DNA of 64,000 nucleotides, taken from assembly GCF_000012825.1 (NCBI RefSeq), contig NC_009614.1, positions 3,038,001-3,102,000 of the forward strand, given 5' to 3'. The translations under genes and the position numbers were made by a program. Origin of the DNA: Phocaeicola vulgatus ATCC 8482. Lineage in GTDB: Bacteria > Bacteroidota > Bacteroidia > Bacteroidales > Bacteroidaceae. Every line of letters starts with the position of its first letter. Position 1 is the first letter of the stretch. Below are positions 17,173 through 26,533 of this stretch, in pieces. The notes beneath the pieces are model-generated. The model had not been told where the DNA came from and ran no database searches. It saw nothing but the letters and a program-made list of their open reading frames with translations.

Positions 17173-18216
17173 TTATTCTTGTTCTTTCAGTGCTGCGAAA
17201 ATCAGACCTTCCAGTTCTTCCGCCAGTTCGGGGTTGTCCTGAATCACTTGTTTGGAGGCGTCACGTCCTTGTCCCAGTTTGGTTTCGTTGTAGCTGTACC
17301 ATGAACCGCTTTTCTTGATAATGCCTAAATCAGCACCTAAATCAATGATTTCACCAGCTCTTGAGATCCCTTCACCAAACATGATATCGAATTCGGCTTT
17401 ACGGAAAGGAGGTGCCACTTTGTTTTTCACCACTTTTACTTTAGTCTGGTTGCCGATTACTTCTTCACCATCTTTCAGTTGAGTGGAGCGACGGATATCC
17501 AAACGTACGGAAGCGTAGAATTTCAGAGCATTACCACCGGTAGTTGTTTCAGGGTTACCAAACATGATACCGATTTTTTCACGCAACTGGTTGATAAAAA
17601 TACAAGTTGTATTGGTCTTGCTGATGGCTGACGTAAGCTTGCGCAAAGCCTGAGACATCAAACGTGCCTGTAAACCTACTTTGTTATCACCCATATCTCC
17701 TTCAATTTCAGCTTTCGGAGTCAATGCCGCGACAGAGTCGATAACAATGATATCAATGGCGGATGAGCGTATCAATTGCTCAGCAATTTCAAGTGCCTGT
17801 TCACCGTTATCGGGTTGTGATATCCATAAGTTATCTACATCCACTCCCAGTTTGGCCGCATAGAAACGATCGAAAGCATGCTCGGCATCAATGAAAGCGG
17901 CAATGCCGCCTGCCTTCTGAGCTTCAGCAATGGCATGGATAGCCAATGTAGTCTTACCGGATGATTCGGGACCATAAATTTCTATGATTCTACCTTTGGG
18001 ATAGCCGCCTACCCCTAATGCGGCGTTCAAGGCGATAGACCCGGTAGGAATCACTTCCACTTCCTGTACGTTGTCATCACCCATTTTCATGATAGAGCCT
18101 TTACCAAAAGTTTTCTCTATCTTATCCATTGCAGCTTGCAGCGCTTTCAGTTTTTCACTATTTCCGGCACTCGGACTTGCTGCGAATGGAATTTCTTCGT
18201 TATCTTTTTTTGCCAT
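17173..18216 (-). CDS. recA: Recombinase RecA
   Basis: The ATP-dependent strand-exchange protein, 347 residues. Walker A GPESSGKT (about 80-87), the DAEHAFD and [10 protein letters not shown] (Walker B) segments, L1 with EGDMGDN, L2 with [20 protein letters not shown], and the C-terminal domain are all present. It is transcribed leftward 12 bp after the bcp gene, so the two likely share a transcript. No LexA-like box was recognised. RecA would support recombination between the long direct repeats in the capsule locus. Confidence 0.98.
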   Translation of the reverse strand: MAKKDNEEIPFAASPSAGNSEKLKALQAAMDKIEKTFGKGSIMKMGDDNVQEVEVIPTGSIALNAALGVGGYPKGRIIEIYGPESSGKTTLAIHAIAEAQKAGGIAAFIDAEHAFDRFYAAKLGVDVDNLWISQPDNGEQALEIAEQLIRSSAIDIIVIDSVAALTPKAEIEGDMGDNKVGLQARLMSQALRKLTSAISKTNTTCIFINQLREKIGIMFGNPETTTGGNALKFYASVRLDIRRSTQLKDGEEVIGNQTKVKVVKNKVAPPFRKAEFDIMFGEGISRAGEIIDLGADLGIIKKSGSWYSYNETKLGQGRDASKQVIQDNPELAEELEGLIFAALKEQE

Positions 18217-18228
18217 AAATCTGTTGGT

Positions 18229-18675
18229 TTATAAAATTTGTTGTGCGTGCTCTTTTGTTTTCACCTCTTTGGGAGAGATGATACGTTCAATCACGCCTTC
18301 TTCGTTAATGATGAAAGTTGTACGGAATGTACCCATATATTTACGTCCGTACATACTTTTTTCTCCCCATACTCCGAATTGTTCTACCAACTTCTTGTCG
18401 GTATCGGCAATAAGAGTAAAGGGTAGCTCGTTCTTTTCAATAAATTTCTGATGCGATTTGGCATCATTCACACTGACACCGATTACTTCATAACCATGGG
18501 CGCGCAGTTCCGCATAATTATCACGCAAATTACATGCCTGGGCAGTACAACCAGATGTCATATCCTTAGGATAAAAATAGAGTACTATCTTTTTTCCTTT
18601 GTAATTACTTAAACGAATTTCTTCTCCTTTTTCGTTTAAGCCTAATATTTCCGGGGCTTTATCTCCTATGTTCAT
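18229..18675 (-). CDS. bcp: Thioredoxin-dependent thiol peroxidase (Bcp/PrxQ)
   Basis: A 148-residue peroxiredoxin that reduces hydrogen and organic peroxides. The peroxidatic-Cys motif is FYPKDMTSGCTAQACNLRD (catalytic Cys about residue 44 with a resolving Cys five residues later, the PrxQ arrangement), then GVSVND and FTLIADTDKKL. It lies 12 bp upstream of recA on the minus strand and shares the peroxide-defence theme with the rubrerythrin/PerR and thioredoxin genes of the first half of the window. Confidence 0.95.
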   Translation of the reverse strand: MNIGDKAPEILGLNEKGEEIRLSNYKGKKIVLYFYPKDMTSGCTAQACNLRDNYAELRAHGYEVIGVSVNDAKSHQKFIEKNELPFTLIADTDKKLVEQFGVWGEKSMYGRKYMGTFRTTFIINEEGVIERIISPKEVKTKEHAQQIL

Positions 18676-18677
18676 TT

Positions 18678-18739
18678 TTTAGTGGTTAATGATTAATGGT
18701 TAGTGTGGCCCAAGTATGAATTATGGGCCATTAATCACT
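18678..18739. repeat. Intergenic dyad related to the one at 14510
   Basis: TAGTGGTTAATGATTAATGG followed by GGCCC...GGGCC and ATTAATCACTA forms a hairpin whose outer arms resemble the 14510-14569 element (TAGTGGTTAGTGAT). It lies upstream of bcp and at the 3' end of the next minus-strand gene. It may be a small dispersed repeat or a terminator. Confidence 0.5.
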
Positions 18740-18742
18740 ATT

Positions 18743-19936
18743 TTAAAGTTCTAGATCACCATCGAATACTTCATGCCAAGGCAAACCTTGTTTGTTCAGT
18801 TGTTCCATAAATGGATCGGGATCAAACTCTTCTACATTCCATACTCCCGGACGTTTCCACAATCCTTGCAGGAACATCATGGCTCCAATCATGGCTGGAA
18901 CTCCAGTTGTATAGCTTACTCCCTGCATTCCAGTTTCTTTGTAAGCTTCTTGATGGCTACAGTTGTTGTAAACATAGTAAGTACGTTCTTTGCCATCCTT
19001 TACGCCTCGGATGCGGCATCCGATAGAAGTTTCGCCTTCATAATTTTCTCCTAGATCCTGTGGATTGGGGAGTACGGCTTTTAGGAATTGTAACGGAACA
19101 ATTTTCACTCCGTTATAATCTATTTCGTCAATGCGGGCCATACCGATATTCTGGATGACACGCAGATGAGTCAGGTATTCCTGACCGAAAGTCATCCAAA
19201 AGCGAGCACGTTTGATGGTCGGGAAATTCTTAACTAATGATTCCAGCTCTTCATGATACAGCAAGTAGGAATCACGAGGACCGATATTGGGATAAGTCAG
19301 ATCCTTGTGGTATTCCAATGGCTTGGTGGTCACCCATTTGCCTTCTTCATAATAACGTCCGTTCTGAGTAATTTCGCGGATATTGATTTCAGGATTAAAA
19401 TTGGTAGCGAACGCTTTGTGATGGTTGCCGGCATTACAGTCCACAATATCCAAGTAGTGCATCTCGTCAAAATGATGTTTTGCTGCGTAGGCTGTATAAA
19501 TACCACTTACTCCCGGATCGAATCCACAACCCAGTATCGCTGTCAGTCCTGCGTCTTCAAAACGTTTTTTATAAGCCCACTGCCAGCTGTATTCGAAATG
19601 AGCTTCATCCTTTGGTTCATAGTTTGCTGTATCCAGATAATTCACCCCGGCTTTCAGACAAGCTTCCATGATGGTCAGATCTTGATAAGGCAGAGCTACA
19701 TTGATGACGATTTCGGGTTTGAAACTATTAAACAGGGCTACCAGTTCGTCTACATTGTCCGCATCTACCTGTGCAGTCTTAATAGCTGGATTGCCGATAG
19801 CTTTTACGATTGCATCACATTTTGATTTTGTACGGCTGGCGATCATGATGTCAGTGAATACATCCGGATTCTGAGCCACTTTGTGTGCTACGACAGTACC
19901 TACACCGCCTGCACCGATAATTAATACTTTACCCAT
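18743..19936 (-). CDS. Saccharopine dehydrogenase-family enzyme (carboxynorspermidine-type)
   Basis: A 397-residue oxidoreductase. The start at MGKVLIIGAGGVGTVV (19936) is chosen because it begins at the Rossmann fold; an upstream ATG at 19990 would add an unlikely tail. Motifs include GAGGVGTV (NAD(P) binding, about 7-14), NVALPYQDLTIMEACLKAGV (about 81-100) and a mid-domain ILGCGFDPGVSGIYTAYA. The nearest family is carboxynorspermidine/carboxyspermidine dehydrogenase of the Bacteroides polyamine route rather than lysine-pathway LYS9; the substrate is inferred. No decarboxylase partner gene is adjacent. Confidence 0.85.
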   Translation of the reverse strand: MGKVLIIGAGGVGTVVAHKVAQNPDVFTDIMIASRTKSKCDAIVKAIGNPAIKTAQVDADNVDELVALFNSFKPEIVINVALPYQDLTIMEACLKAGVNYLDTANYEPKDEAHFEYSWQWAYKKRFEDAGLTAILGCGFDPGVSGIYTAYAAKHHFDEMHYLDIVDCNAGNHHKAFATNFNPEINIREITQNGRYYEEGKWVTTKPLEYHKDLTYPNIGPRDSYLLYHEELESLVKNFPTIKRARFWMTFGQEYLTHLRVIQNIGMARIDEIDYNGVKIVPLQFLKAVLPNPQDLGENYEGETSIGCRIRGVKDGKERTYYVYNNCSHQEAYKETGMQGVSYTTGVPAMIGAMMFLQGLWKRPGVWNVEEFDPDPFMEQLNKQGLPWHEVFDGDLEL

Positions 19937-19994
19937 TTGCTGTTTTTTATTCTTGTTAAAATAAAATGCCCGGCAGACATTACCGTTCACAGGG

Positions 19995-20002
19995 CAAAGA
20001 TA
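19995..20002 (-). promoter_or_regulatory. Promoter -7 box for the saccharopine dehydrogenase-family gene
   Basis: Minus-strand TATCTTTG matches TAnnTTTG, about 60 bp before the start at 19936. Confidence 0.6.
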
Positions 20003-20019
20003 ACAAAATATTTTGGGTA

Positions 20020-21273
20020 TTAGTGGATACGGTCTAGTTTCTTATTGGTGAAATCTAAGGTTTTTCTTTCGTAGGACCATGTTTCATAGCCACCCGTGAC
20101 TATATGGATGCGCATGGGATTACCTAATGCCAGACGACATTCGTCGGTTGTCATTCCTTTTCGTACCTTACCGCGGCTTATCATGTTCCAAACTTCTTCT
20201 GTGATATTCGGATACTTGGTTCGTAAGTTGCCTATGCCGAATAGATCCGTAAAATAATTGTCTGATTGTAAAATCACATCAACTACACTCGTATGGGTGA
20301 ATGCAGCTTTTATCTTATAATTCTTTCCATCTATGTTTTCCAATTCTAAAAAGACGTAAGGAGAGTTGTTTTGTGAGATTATATTTTTGATGGTGAATTG
20401 TGTATATCGGGGAAGTCTCACCGGAGTGTCTGTTTCATCCAGACATTCCGTTTCCGCTTTCAGATAGACAGGTTTTTTTCCATATTTACTCATCAGATTC
20501 TTTGATTTTTTTGTATTTGCATCACTGAAGCTAAATGAATTTGGAAAATATTTATTTTTATTTTCCATAATAAAATCACTGTCTGCCATGCCACAATTAG
20601 TCTTTGATATAGCTACCGGCTGATAGTAGGTGTTTCCTTTCTTGTCTTGGAATACGATTTTTACAGGGTATGCGCGGCTGCCCACTCCGACAGCTGTTAC
20701 TGTTACTTCTTCATTTATACCAATCGGGACCTCTTTATAGCCCGATATGCTGTTGGGATCATCTATACGTACTTTATTGGTACGCATATATAGGGTTTGT
20801 CCTTCCAGCAGTTCTTTGGCTATGTCCACATCACCCAGGTAGGCAAGGGTAGGAATACCGGCTTTGGGCTTCAGGCAATATTGTTCCAGAGTGGTGTTTT
20901 TAAGTTCGTGATAATATTGTTGCCCTTCACATTCAAAGTTAAAATGTACAAAGCCCCGTTCGGTAATTTCTGAACCCAGATATTCAAAAATCTTATGTTT
21001 TAACTCTCCTGTATCCACCTCCTTGTTGGTTTCCGCCGATTTAAAAGGAGGAATAATGATGTCTTTACGTTCCGGCATCACCATGAATTTCATGCCTGGT
21101 GTCCAGTCACACAGGTTGTAATACTTGAAATGATCGTTTATAAACTGTTTTTCCAAAGATTCTACGGAAATACTTGTTTGTTGTGAAGTAGTCGTGACTA
21201 TATATCCGTTTTGTGCATAAGTGCATAGGCTACAGCTTGTTGCCCCAATTAAAATGGCTAAAAACCTTTTCAT
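20020..21273 (-). CDS. Exported protein of unknown function with SmpA/OmlA-like C terminus
   Basis: A 417-residue protein with a signal peptide (about residues 1-20, ending TYAQ). I do not recognise the main body. The last 60 residues contain GKVRKGMTTDECRLALGNP followed by GGYETWSYERKTL, the pattern of the SmpA/OmlA (BamE-like) small domain, where a short helix and WxY strand pack together. A central part has repeated beta-type segments with TQFTIKNI. Likely envelope-located. It stands alone, with promoter boxes on both sides of the 21274-21397 interval. Confidence 0.7.
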   Translation of the reverse strand: MKRFLAILIGATSCSLCTYAQNGYIVTTTSQQTSISVESLEKQFINDHFKYYNLCDWTPGMKFMVMPERKDIIIPPFKSAETNKEVDTGELKHKIFEYLGSEITERGFVHFNFECEGQQYYHELKNTTLEQYCLKPKAGIPTLAYLGDVDIAKELLEGQTLYMRTNKVRIDDPNSISGYKEVPIGINEEVTVTAVGVGSRAYPVKIVFQDKKGNTYYQPVAISKTNCGMADSDFIMENKNKYFPNSFSFSDANTKKSKNLMSKYGKKPVYLKAETECLDETDTPVRLPRYTQFTIKNIISQNNSPYVFLELENIDGKNYKIKAAFTHTSVVDVILQSDNYFTDLFGIGNLRTKYPNITEEVWNMISRGKVRKGMTTDECRLALGNPMRIHIVTGGYETWSYERKTLDFTNKKLDRIH

Positions 21274-21304
21274 TGCTTTAAGTGTTAGTATATATAAATT
21301 GATA

Positions 21305-21312
21305 CAAAGGTA
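21305..21312 (-). promoter_or_regulatory. Promoter -7 box for the gene at 20020-21273
   Basis: Minus-strand TACCTTTG, 32 bp before the start codon at 21273. Confidence 0.6.
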
Positions 21313-21355
21313 TAAAATTTTTGTGTATAATTGCTATAGTGAAAAATAAAATGGT

Positions 21356-21363
21356 TAGTTTTG
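21356..21363 (+). promoter_or_regulatory. Promoter -7 box for the META-domain gene
   Basis: TAGTTTTG (TAnnTTTG) lies 35 bp before the ATG at 21398; a weak TTGC is found at the -33 distance. Confidence 0.6.
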
Positions 21364-21397
21364 CACACTAAACTAACAGATTTAACAAAAAAATAAT

Positions 21398-22189
21398 ATG
21401 AAAAAACTAGTATTGAAAATGATGGCTGTTTGTGCCGGAGCATTGATTGTATCTTGTGGTAGTGGAAAGAATATGTTGTCTGTTTCTTCTCTGGATGGGG
21501 AATGGAATATTACAGAGGTGGATGGACAGAAGATATCTACAGAGAGAATGCCTTTCATTGGTTTTGATGTAGCTCAGAAACGTATTTATGGCAATAGCGG
21601 ATGTAACCGTATGATGGGAAGTTTTGAAGCCGACTCTCTGAAGCCAGGTACATTGAAGTTTGGACAGATAGGAAGTACCCGCATGATGTGCCCTGATATG
21701 AAGACTGAGCAGATGGTATTGGGTGCATTGGATAAAGTGACTTCTTTCCAGACGGTTTCTGACAAGCCCGACGTGATAACTCTATGTAATCAAGATGGTC
21801 AGCCGTTGATGACTTTGGAAAAGAAGGCGGCTCCGGAAGTGTCACTGTCTGATCTTTCAGGAGAATGGGTTATTGAATTGGTGAATGGAAAGAAGATTGT
21901 AGGTACGGCTGAGGTGACCCCTTTTATCGGTTTTAATTTGGATGAAAGCCGCATTTACGGTAATGTGGGCTGTAATACCATAAATGGTGCGTTAATGCAG
22001 GAAGATGGAAAACCCAATTCTTTGAGATTTGACAATGTTGCTACTACCATGATGATGTGTCCTGATATGGAAACTGAAACTATCGTGCTGAATGCTTTGA
22101 ATGAAACAAAAAGTTTCAGCATGAAAGATGATAAAGTATATTTGTTAGGTGAAAATGGAAATGAATTGTTGGTGTTGAAGAAACAATAA
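21398..22189 (+). CDS. Lipoprotein with two META (HslJ-like) domains
   Basis: A 263-residue lipoprotein with lipobox at Cys about 20 (LIVSC). Two tandem META domains are clear: each has a LxGEWxIxxVxGxKI opening, a PFIGFxxxxxRIYGNxGCN strand and a later MMCPDMxTE segment (first about 30-140, second about 150-260). META domains occur in HslJ and in lipoproteins linked to novobiocin resistance and heat shock; molecular function is unknown. The internal duplication is visible at the protein level but diverged at DNA level. Its own promoter and terminator make it monocistronic. Confidence 0.88.
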   Translation: MKKLVLKMMAVCAGALIVSCGSGKNMLSVSSLDGEWNITEVDGQKISTERMPFIGFDVAQKRIYGNSGCNRMMGSFEADSLKPGTLKFGQIGSTRMMCPDMKTEQMVLGALDKVTSFQTVSDKPDVITLCNQDGQPLMTLEKKAAPEVSLSDLSGEWVIELVNGKKIVGTAEVTPFIGFNLDESRIYGNVGCNTINGALMQEDGKPNSLRFDNVATTMMMCPDMETETIVLNALNETKSFSMKDDKVYLLGENGNELLVLKKQ

Positions 22190-22215
22190 TCCATCTACAT
22201 TCGAATTGATATGGG

Positions 22216-22251
22216 TCGGCCTGTTTTCTCATAAACGAGAAAACAGGCCGA
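22216..22251 (+). terminator. Terminator after the META-domain gene
   Basis: Perfect 15-bp stem TCGGCCTGTTTTCTC / GAGAAAACAGGCCGA with an ATAAAC loop. The rest of the 22190-22517 gap holds only the dnaK promoter. Confidence 0.8.
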
Positions 22252-22366
22252 TTGCATTTATGGCATTATGCTAGGATGCTGACAGGTTTTTTATTTGGTG
22301 GAGTTCTGACATTCTTGCCTTATATGAATCCATTTAAAAGTATCATATAGCAAATAAATCAGTCAT

Positions 22367-22397
22367 TTTGTCAGCCTTTGTCACATTCTTATTTTTG
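22367..22397 (+). promoter_or_regulatory. Promoter of dnaK
   Basis: TTTG at 22367-22370, 19 bp, then TATTTTTG at 22390-22397. Transcription would start about 115 bp before the ATG. No CIRCE element (TTAGCACTC-N9) is seen, so HrcA-type heat control is not supported here. Confidence 0.72.
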
Positions 22398-22517
22398 GCA
22401 TACCGTTTGTTTTATGAAGGGCGTGCGGTTGGTGCACCAAAGAAAAAAGAAGTCCTTCGTGAACCATTCGCCAAGAAATCAGTTTAATTGAAAACAAATA
22501 AATAAAGATATATAATT

Positions 22518-24434
22518 ATGGGAAAGATTATTGGTATTGACTTAGGAACCACAAATTCATGTGTTTCAGTATTTGAAGGTAATGAACCGGTAGTAATCGC
22601 AAACAGCGAAGGTAAACGTACCACTCCGTCTATCGTTGCATTTGTTGACGGTGGTGAACGTAAAGTAGGTGATCCTGCAAAACGTCAGGCAATCACTAAT
22701 CCGCAACGTACTATTTTCTCTATCAAGCGTTTCATGGGTGAAACTTGGGATCAGGTACAGAAGGAAACTGCTCGTGTTCCTTATAAAGTAGTGAAAGGTG
22801 ACAATAATACTCCGCGTGTAGATATTGACGGACGTCTTTATACTCCGCAGGAAATTTCAGCTATGATTCTGCAGAAGATGAAGAAAACTGCTGAGGATTA
22901 TCTGGGACAAGAAGTTACAGAAGCCGTTATCACCGTTCCGGCATACTTCTCGGACTCACAACGTCAGGCTACTAAAGAAGCTGGTCAGATTGCAGGTCTG
23001 GAAGTGAAACGTATTGTGAACGAACCGACAGCTGCTGCTTTAGCTTATGGTCTTGATAAGGCTCACAAAGATATGAAGATTGCTGTATTCGACCTTGGTG
23101 GTGGTACATTCGATATCTCTATCCTTGAGTTTGGTGGTGGTGTATTCGAAGTACTTTCTACTAACGGTGATACTCACTTGGGCGGTGATGACTTCGATCA
23201 GGTAATCATTGACTGGTTGGTACAGGAATTCAAGAATGACGAAGGTGCGGATTTGACAAAAGATCCGATGGCTATGCAACGTCTGAAAGAAGCTGCTGAA
23301 AAGGCAAAAATTGAATTGTCTTCTTCTACTTCAACAGAAATCAACCTGCCATACATCATGCCCGTAGACGGTATGCCTAAGCACTTGGTTAAGACTTTGA
23401 CACGTGCTAAATTTGAAGCTTTAGCTCACAATTTGATTCAGGCTTGTCTTGAACCTTGCAAGAAGGCTATGAGCGATGCAGGCTTGAGCAACTCTGATAT
23501 CGATGAGGTAATCCTTGTTGGTGGTTCTTCACGTATTCCGGCTGTTCAGGAATTGGTAGAAAAATTCTTCGGTAAGACTCCTTCCAAGGGTGTTAATCCT
23601 GACGAAGTGGTTGCTGTAGGTGCTGCCGTTCAGGGTGCTGTTTTGACAGATGAAATCAAAGGTGTGGTATTGCTGGATGTTACTCCGTTGTCAATGGGTA
23701 TCGAAACATTGGGTGGTGTAATGACTAAGTTGATTGATGCAAACACTACTATCCCGGCCCGCAAGAGTGAGACCTTCTCTACAGCTGCCGATAACCAGAC
23801 TGAAGTGACTATCCACGTACTTCAAGGTGAACGTCCGATGGCTGCACAAAACAAGTCAATCGGTCAGTTCAATTTGACTGGTATTGCTCCGGCTCGTCGT
23901 GGTGTTCCTCAGATTGAGGTGACATTCGATATCGATGCCAACGGTATCTTGAAAGTATCTGCCAAGGATAAAGCTACCGGCAAGGAACAAGCTATCCGTA
24001 TCGAAGCCTCCTCTGGTTTGAGCAAGGAAGAAATCGAAAAGATGAAAGCCGAAGCTGAAGCTAATGCAGAAGCAGACAAGAAGGAACGTGAAAAGATTGA
24101 CAAATTGAATCAAGCTGACTCCATGATTTTCTCTACTGAAAATCAGTTGAAGGAATTAGGTGACAAGTTGCCGGCTGATAAGAAAGCTCCGATTGAAGCT
24201 GCTCTTCAGAAACTGAAAGATGCTCATAAAGCACAGGATTTGTCTGCTATTGATACTGCCATGGCTGAACTGAATACAGCATTCCAGGCTGCCAGCGCTG
24301 AAATGTATGCTCAGAGTGGTGCACAAGGTGGCGCTCAGGCCGGTCCGGGTGCAGGTGCAGGACAACAGGCTAATCAGGGTTCTTCTAATAATAAAGAAGA
24401 TATTCAGGATGCTGACTTCGAGGAAGTCAAATAA
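22518..24434 (+). CDS. dnaK: Chaperone DnaK (Hsp70)
   Basis: The ATP-dependent Hsp70 chaperone, 638 residues. Diagnostic segments include [14 protein letters not shown] (about 4-17), the phosphate-2 loop [14 protein letters not shown] (about 190-203), the adenosine motif [13 protein letters not shown] (about 334-346), the interdomain linker [18 protein letters not shown] and the substrate-binding beta domain. The C terminus has a Gly/Ala/Gln-rich linker and ends with an acidic tail (ADFEEVK), typical for DnaK. dnaJ and grpE are not adjacent. A terminator follows at 24486. Confidence 0.98.
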   Translation: MGKIIGIDLGTTNSCVSVFEGNEPVVIANSEGKRTTPSIVAFVDGGERKVGDPAKRQAITNPQRTIFSIKRFMGETWDQVQKETARVPYKVVKGDNNTPRVDIDGRLYTPQEISAMILQKMKKTAEDYLGQEVTEAVITVPAYFSDSQRQATKEAGQIAGLEVKRIVNEPTAAALAYGLDKAHKDMKIAVFDLGGGTFDISILEFGGGVFEVLSTNGDTHLGGDDFDQVIIDWLVQEFKNDEGADLTKDPMAMQRLKEAAEKAKIELSSSTSTEINLPYIMPVDGMPKHLVKTLTRAKFEALAHNLIQACLEPCKKAMSDAGLSNSDIDEVILVGGSSRIPAVQELVEKFFGKTPSKGVNPDEVVAVGAAVQGAVLTDEIKGVVLLDVTPLSMGIETLGGVMTKLIDANTTIPARKSETFSTAADNQTEVTIHVLQGERPMAAQNKSIGQFNLTGIAPARRGVPQIEVTFDIDANGILKVSAKDKATGKEQAIRIEASSGLSKEEIEKMKAEAEANAEADKKEREKIDKLNQADSMIFSTENQLKELGDKLPADKKAPIEAALQKLKDAHKAQDLSAIDTAMAELNTAFQAASAEMYAQSGAQGGAQAGPGAGAGQQANQGSSNNKEDIQDADFEEVK

Positions 24435-24485
24435 TAAGTAATTCAAAGTCGTAAAGTAAGAAATTACTGAATAGATAAATCATAA

Positions 24486-24521
24486 ATGAGGCATAATTAA
24501 TAGTAATTGTGTCTCATTTTT
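24486..24521 (+). terminator. Terminator after dnaK
   Basis: ATGAGGCATAATTA pairs with TAATTGTGTCTCAT (one mismatch and wobble pairs), followed by a run of seven T. Confidence 0.8.
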
Positions 24522-24533
24522 TTATTATAGCAT

Positions 24534-25640
24534 ATGAGTAAAAAATTTATTAGAAAAACAAAGGAAAGTAAACCAGTTGTTGCAATATGTTATGACTTTG
24601 ATAAGACATTATCACCAGATGACATGCAAGCGCAAGGGTATATACAATCTGTTGGGGATGAAGTCGAATCTTTTTGGAAAGAGTCCAATGGGTTAGCTGA
24701 AGAGAATGACATGGATCAAAATTTGGCTTACATGTTTACCATGATTCAGAAAGCGCATGGAAAAGTCATATTTAATAAAAAGGCATTAATGGATTATGGG
24801 GCGAAAGTACAATTATTCCCCGGTGTTGAGACTTGGTTTAAGCGCATTAGAGACTATGGCATGGAAAGAGGAGTTATTGTAGAGCATTATATCATTTCAT
24901 CAGGTCTTAAAGAAATGATAGAAGGTACAAAAGTCGCTAATGAATTTGAAAAAATTTATGCCAGTTCCTTCTATTATGATAAAGATGGTGTTGCTCAATG
25001 GCCAGCACAAGTTATTAATTACACGAGCAAGACTCAATTCCTTTTTAGAATAGAAAAAGGGACATTAGATGTGAATGATTCAGGTGTCAATGACTATTTT
25101 AAACCAGAGGACATTCGTATTCCTTTCAGAAATATGGTATATATAGGTGATAGTGATACGGATATACCTTGTATGAAACTCATTAATTCTTATTCAGGTC
25201 ATTCTATTGGAGTTTATAATCCAAAAACAAAAGATAAACGAAAAGTCTATAAAATGATGGAAGATAAGCGCATAAAATATTATACTCCTGCAGACTATAC
25301 AGAAGGATCTGAATTGGACAAATTAGTCAAAACCATTATTGATACAACTGCATCGAATGAAAAATTGATGGCTGTCCATTACATAAATAAGCAAGAGCAG
25401 GTAAGCCATAATGGACAGATAGATAATAAGGAAGACAAAGAAAAAGAGAAACTTATTATGGATTTGGAAAATAGCAACAGTTTTAAACAAACTCATTCAA
25501 TAATTTCAGAACTTAAGAAAATCAAGAACTGGACTCTAGAAGAAAAGAAGCAATTAAAGATTATAGCGGAGAAGAATAAGCAGATTTCTTATATAATGAA
25601 GGATGGTGATGTTGCCTCTTTCTACTCATCTCTTGAATAG
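24534..25640 (+). CDS. HAD-family phosphatase-like protein
   Basis: A 368-residue protein in markedly AT-rich DNA compared with dnaK. The N-terminal half is a haloacid-dehalogenase fold: nucleophile motif CYDFDKTLS (Asp/Asp, about 18-26), a motif-II Ser in HYIISSGL (about 119-126), and motif IV VYIGDSDTDIPCM (about 202-214). The C-terminal 120 residues are a charged, helical extension (about 265-368) without a recognised domain. Substrate unknown. Orphan HAD proteins of this type occur in Bacteroides accessory islands; there is no clear promoter beyond the dnaK terminator, so it may be transcribed weakly. Confidence 0.78.
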   Translation: MSKKFIRKTKESKPVVAICYDFDKTLSPDDMQAQGYIQSVGDEVESFWKESNGLAEENDMDQNLAYMFTMIQKAHGKVIFNKKALMDYGAKVQLFPGVETWFKRIRDYGMERGVIVEHYIISSGLKEMIEGTKVANEFEKIYASSFYYDKDGVAQWPAQVINYTSKTQFLFRIEKGTLDVNDSGVNDYFKPEDIRIPFRNMVYIGDSDTDIPCMKLINSYSGHSIGVYNPKTKDKRKVYKMMEDKRIKYYTPADYTEGSELDKLVKTIIDTTASNEKLMAVHYINKQEQVSHNGQIDNKEDKEKEKLIMDLENSNSFKQTHSIISELKKIKNWTLEEKKQLKIIAEKNKQISYIMKDGDVASFYSSLE

Positions 25641-25709
25641 ACTTAAGATTTTTCTATCAACTGTCCTCCTGATTCAAAATAGCTGACGGCAAAAAGTCGT
25701 ACCTGACGG

Positions 25710-25748
25710 AGAACCACGTTTCTCCATATAATCCAATTGAGTAAACAT
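25710..25748 (-). pseudogene. Fragment of a second AlbA_2/RecG-like gene
   Basis: On the minus strand 25748-25710 encodes MFTQLDYMEKRGS, identical to part of the intact AlbA_2 gene at about 27086-27048 (MFTQLDYMEKRGSGLRKM), but flanks do not match. The DNA is similar but not identical, so this is an old remnant of a related gene rather than a fresh duplication. Confidence 0.6.
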
Positions 25749-25783
25749 ATGCCTTGAATGGGGAAATTAAATTAATTGCCAAA

Positions 25784-25830
25784 CGCTAGTGTTCCGGTTT
25801 TAATGTGACACTAGCGCTGTTGTTTCTTTT
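25784..25830 (+). terminator. Hairpin between the HAD gene and the minus-strand cluster
   Basis: CGCTAGTGT (25784-25792) pairs with ACACTAGCG (25808-25816), followed by a T-rich tail. It lies between two converging transcription units. Confidence 0.65.
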
Positions 25831-25852
25831 TCTCTTCTCTCCCTAACCTTTT

Positions 25853-26416
25853 CTAATCCCGGCATCTTTTTGCCAATACACTTTCTCCAGCAGGAAAATA
25901 GAGAGGAAAAATTTTCATCAAAAAACTCACAATTTTACTACGGCTTTTATCCATATTGTAAAAAGCAGAGCAGACAAAGTACATTAGTTCTTGCTGACTA
26001 CATGTTTCTTTGGGCTGTATGTTTATTGAGGGAGCAACTATCAAGTCATGTTCAGCAAATGATAGAGCACTGGCAAGTATAGCTTCCTGTTCTTCTTCAG
26101 TAAATACCTTGATTTTTTCTGTTAACCATTCAAGCTCTCCTTGCTGAAGTGCTTGTTGCTTTTCGTTTTGATGTTCCAATAGGATTGCCACATTTTCTTG
26201 TTGCTTTTCTGTCAAGGCGTTTTCCAATGCTTGGTTCTTTCGTTTAAGAACATTGAATTTTAGCAAAGCAGCAATGTACATACAGAAATATCCTACTGCA
26301 ATATCGAATATTAGGACAAGCAGATAATTGTTACTTGAGTTTTGTATGCCACCAGCCATATATTCACTAATAGGGATAACAGCTAATAGCATGATAATGG
26401 CTATTGCATAAAGCAC
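25853..26416 (-). CDS. Membrane protein with two TM segments and a coiled coil
   Basis: A 187-residue protein I do not recognise. Two hydrophobic segments are seen (about residues 2-18 and 30-52), then a Q/E/K-rich coiled coil (about 58-100), then a globular C-terminal stretch with AEHDLIVAPSINIQP and MYFVCSAFYNMDKSRSKIV. The first ATG overlaps the preceding 38-residue membrane peptide out of frame, which suggests translational coupling. Together with the upstream AlbA_2 gene it forms a minus-strand unit; the C terminus resembles short HTH-like domains of Bacteroides accessory regulators, but this is weak. Confidence 0.6.
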   Translation of the reverse strand: MLYAIAIIMLLAVIPISEYMAGGIQNSSNNYLLVLIFDIAVGYFCMYIAALLKFNVLKRKNQALENALTEKQQENVAILLEHQNEKQQALQQGELEWLTEKIKVFTEEEQEAILASALSFAEHDLIVAPSINIQPKETCSQQELMYFVCSAFYNMDKSRSKIVSFLMKIFPLYFPAGESVLAKRCRD

Positions 26417-26517
26417 TCGGTATCGCGTTTTATGGTTTCCTGTGGCAAAGAGGCAAGCAAAAAGGCGATAATCAAAACGGCTATGATTGCAAAGAGTGGT
26501 ATGAAAGAGGTCTCCAT
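26401..26517 (-). CDS. 38-residue single-pass membrane peptide
   Basis: Begins METSFIPLFAIIAVLIIAFL and ends DTECFMQ. It is one hydrophobic helix with a short charged tail. It starts 17 bp after the AlbA_2 gene stop and overlaps the start of the 187-residue membrane protein by 16 bp. Too short for gene finders. The coupled layout supports it, but no homologue is recognised. Confidence 0.4.
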   Translation of the reverse strand: METSFIPLFAIIAVLIIAFLLASLPQETIKRDTECFMQ

Positions 26518-26533
26518 AGGTTTGTTGTTCTGT

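Noticed and set aside
22414..22494. 26-codon frame in the dnaK leader
   Set aside because: No homologue recognised and no ribosome-binding context; the leader of dnaK is the simpler reading.
22190..22517. CIRCE element before dnaK
   Set aside because: The TTAGCACTC-N9-GAGTGCTAA motif is absent.
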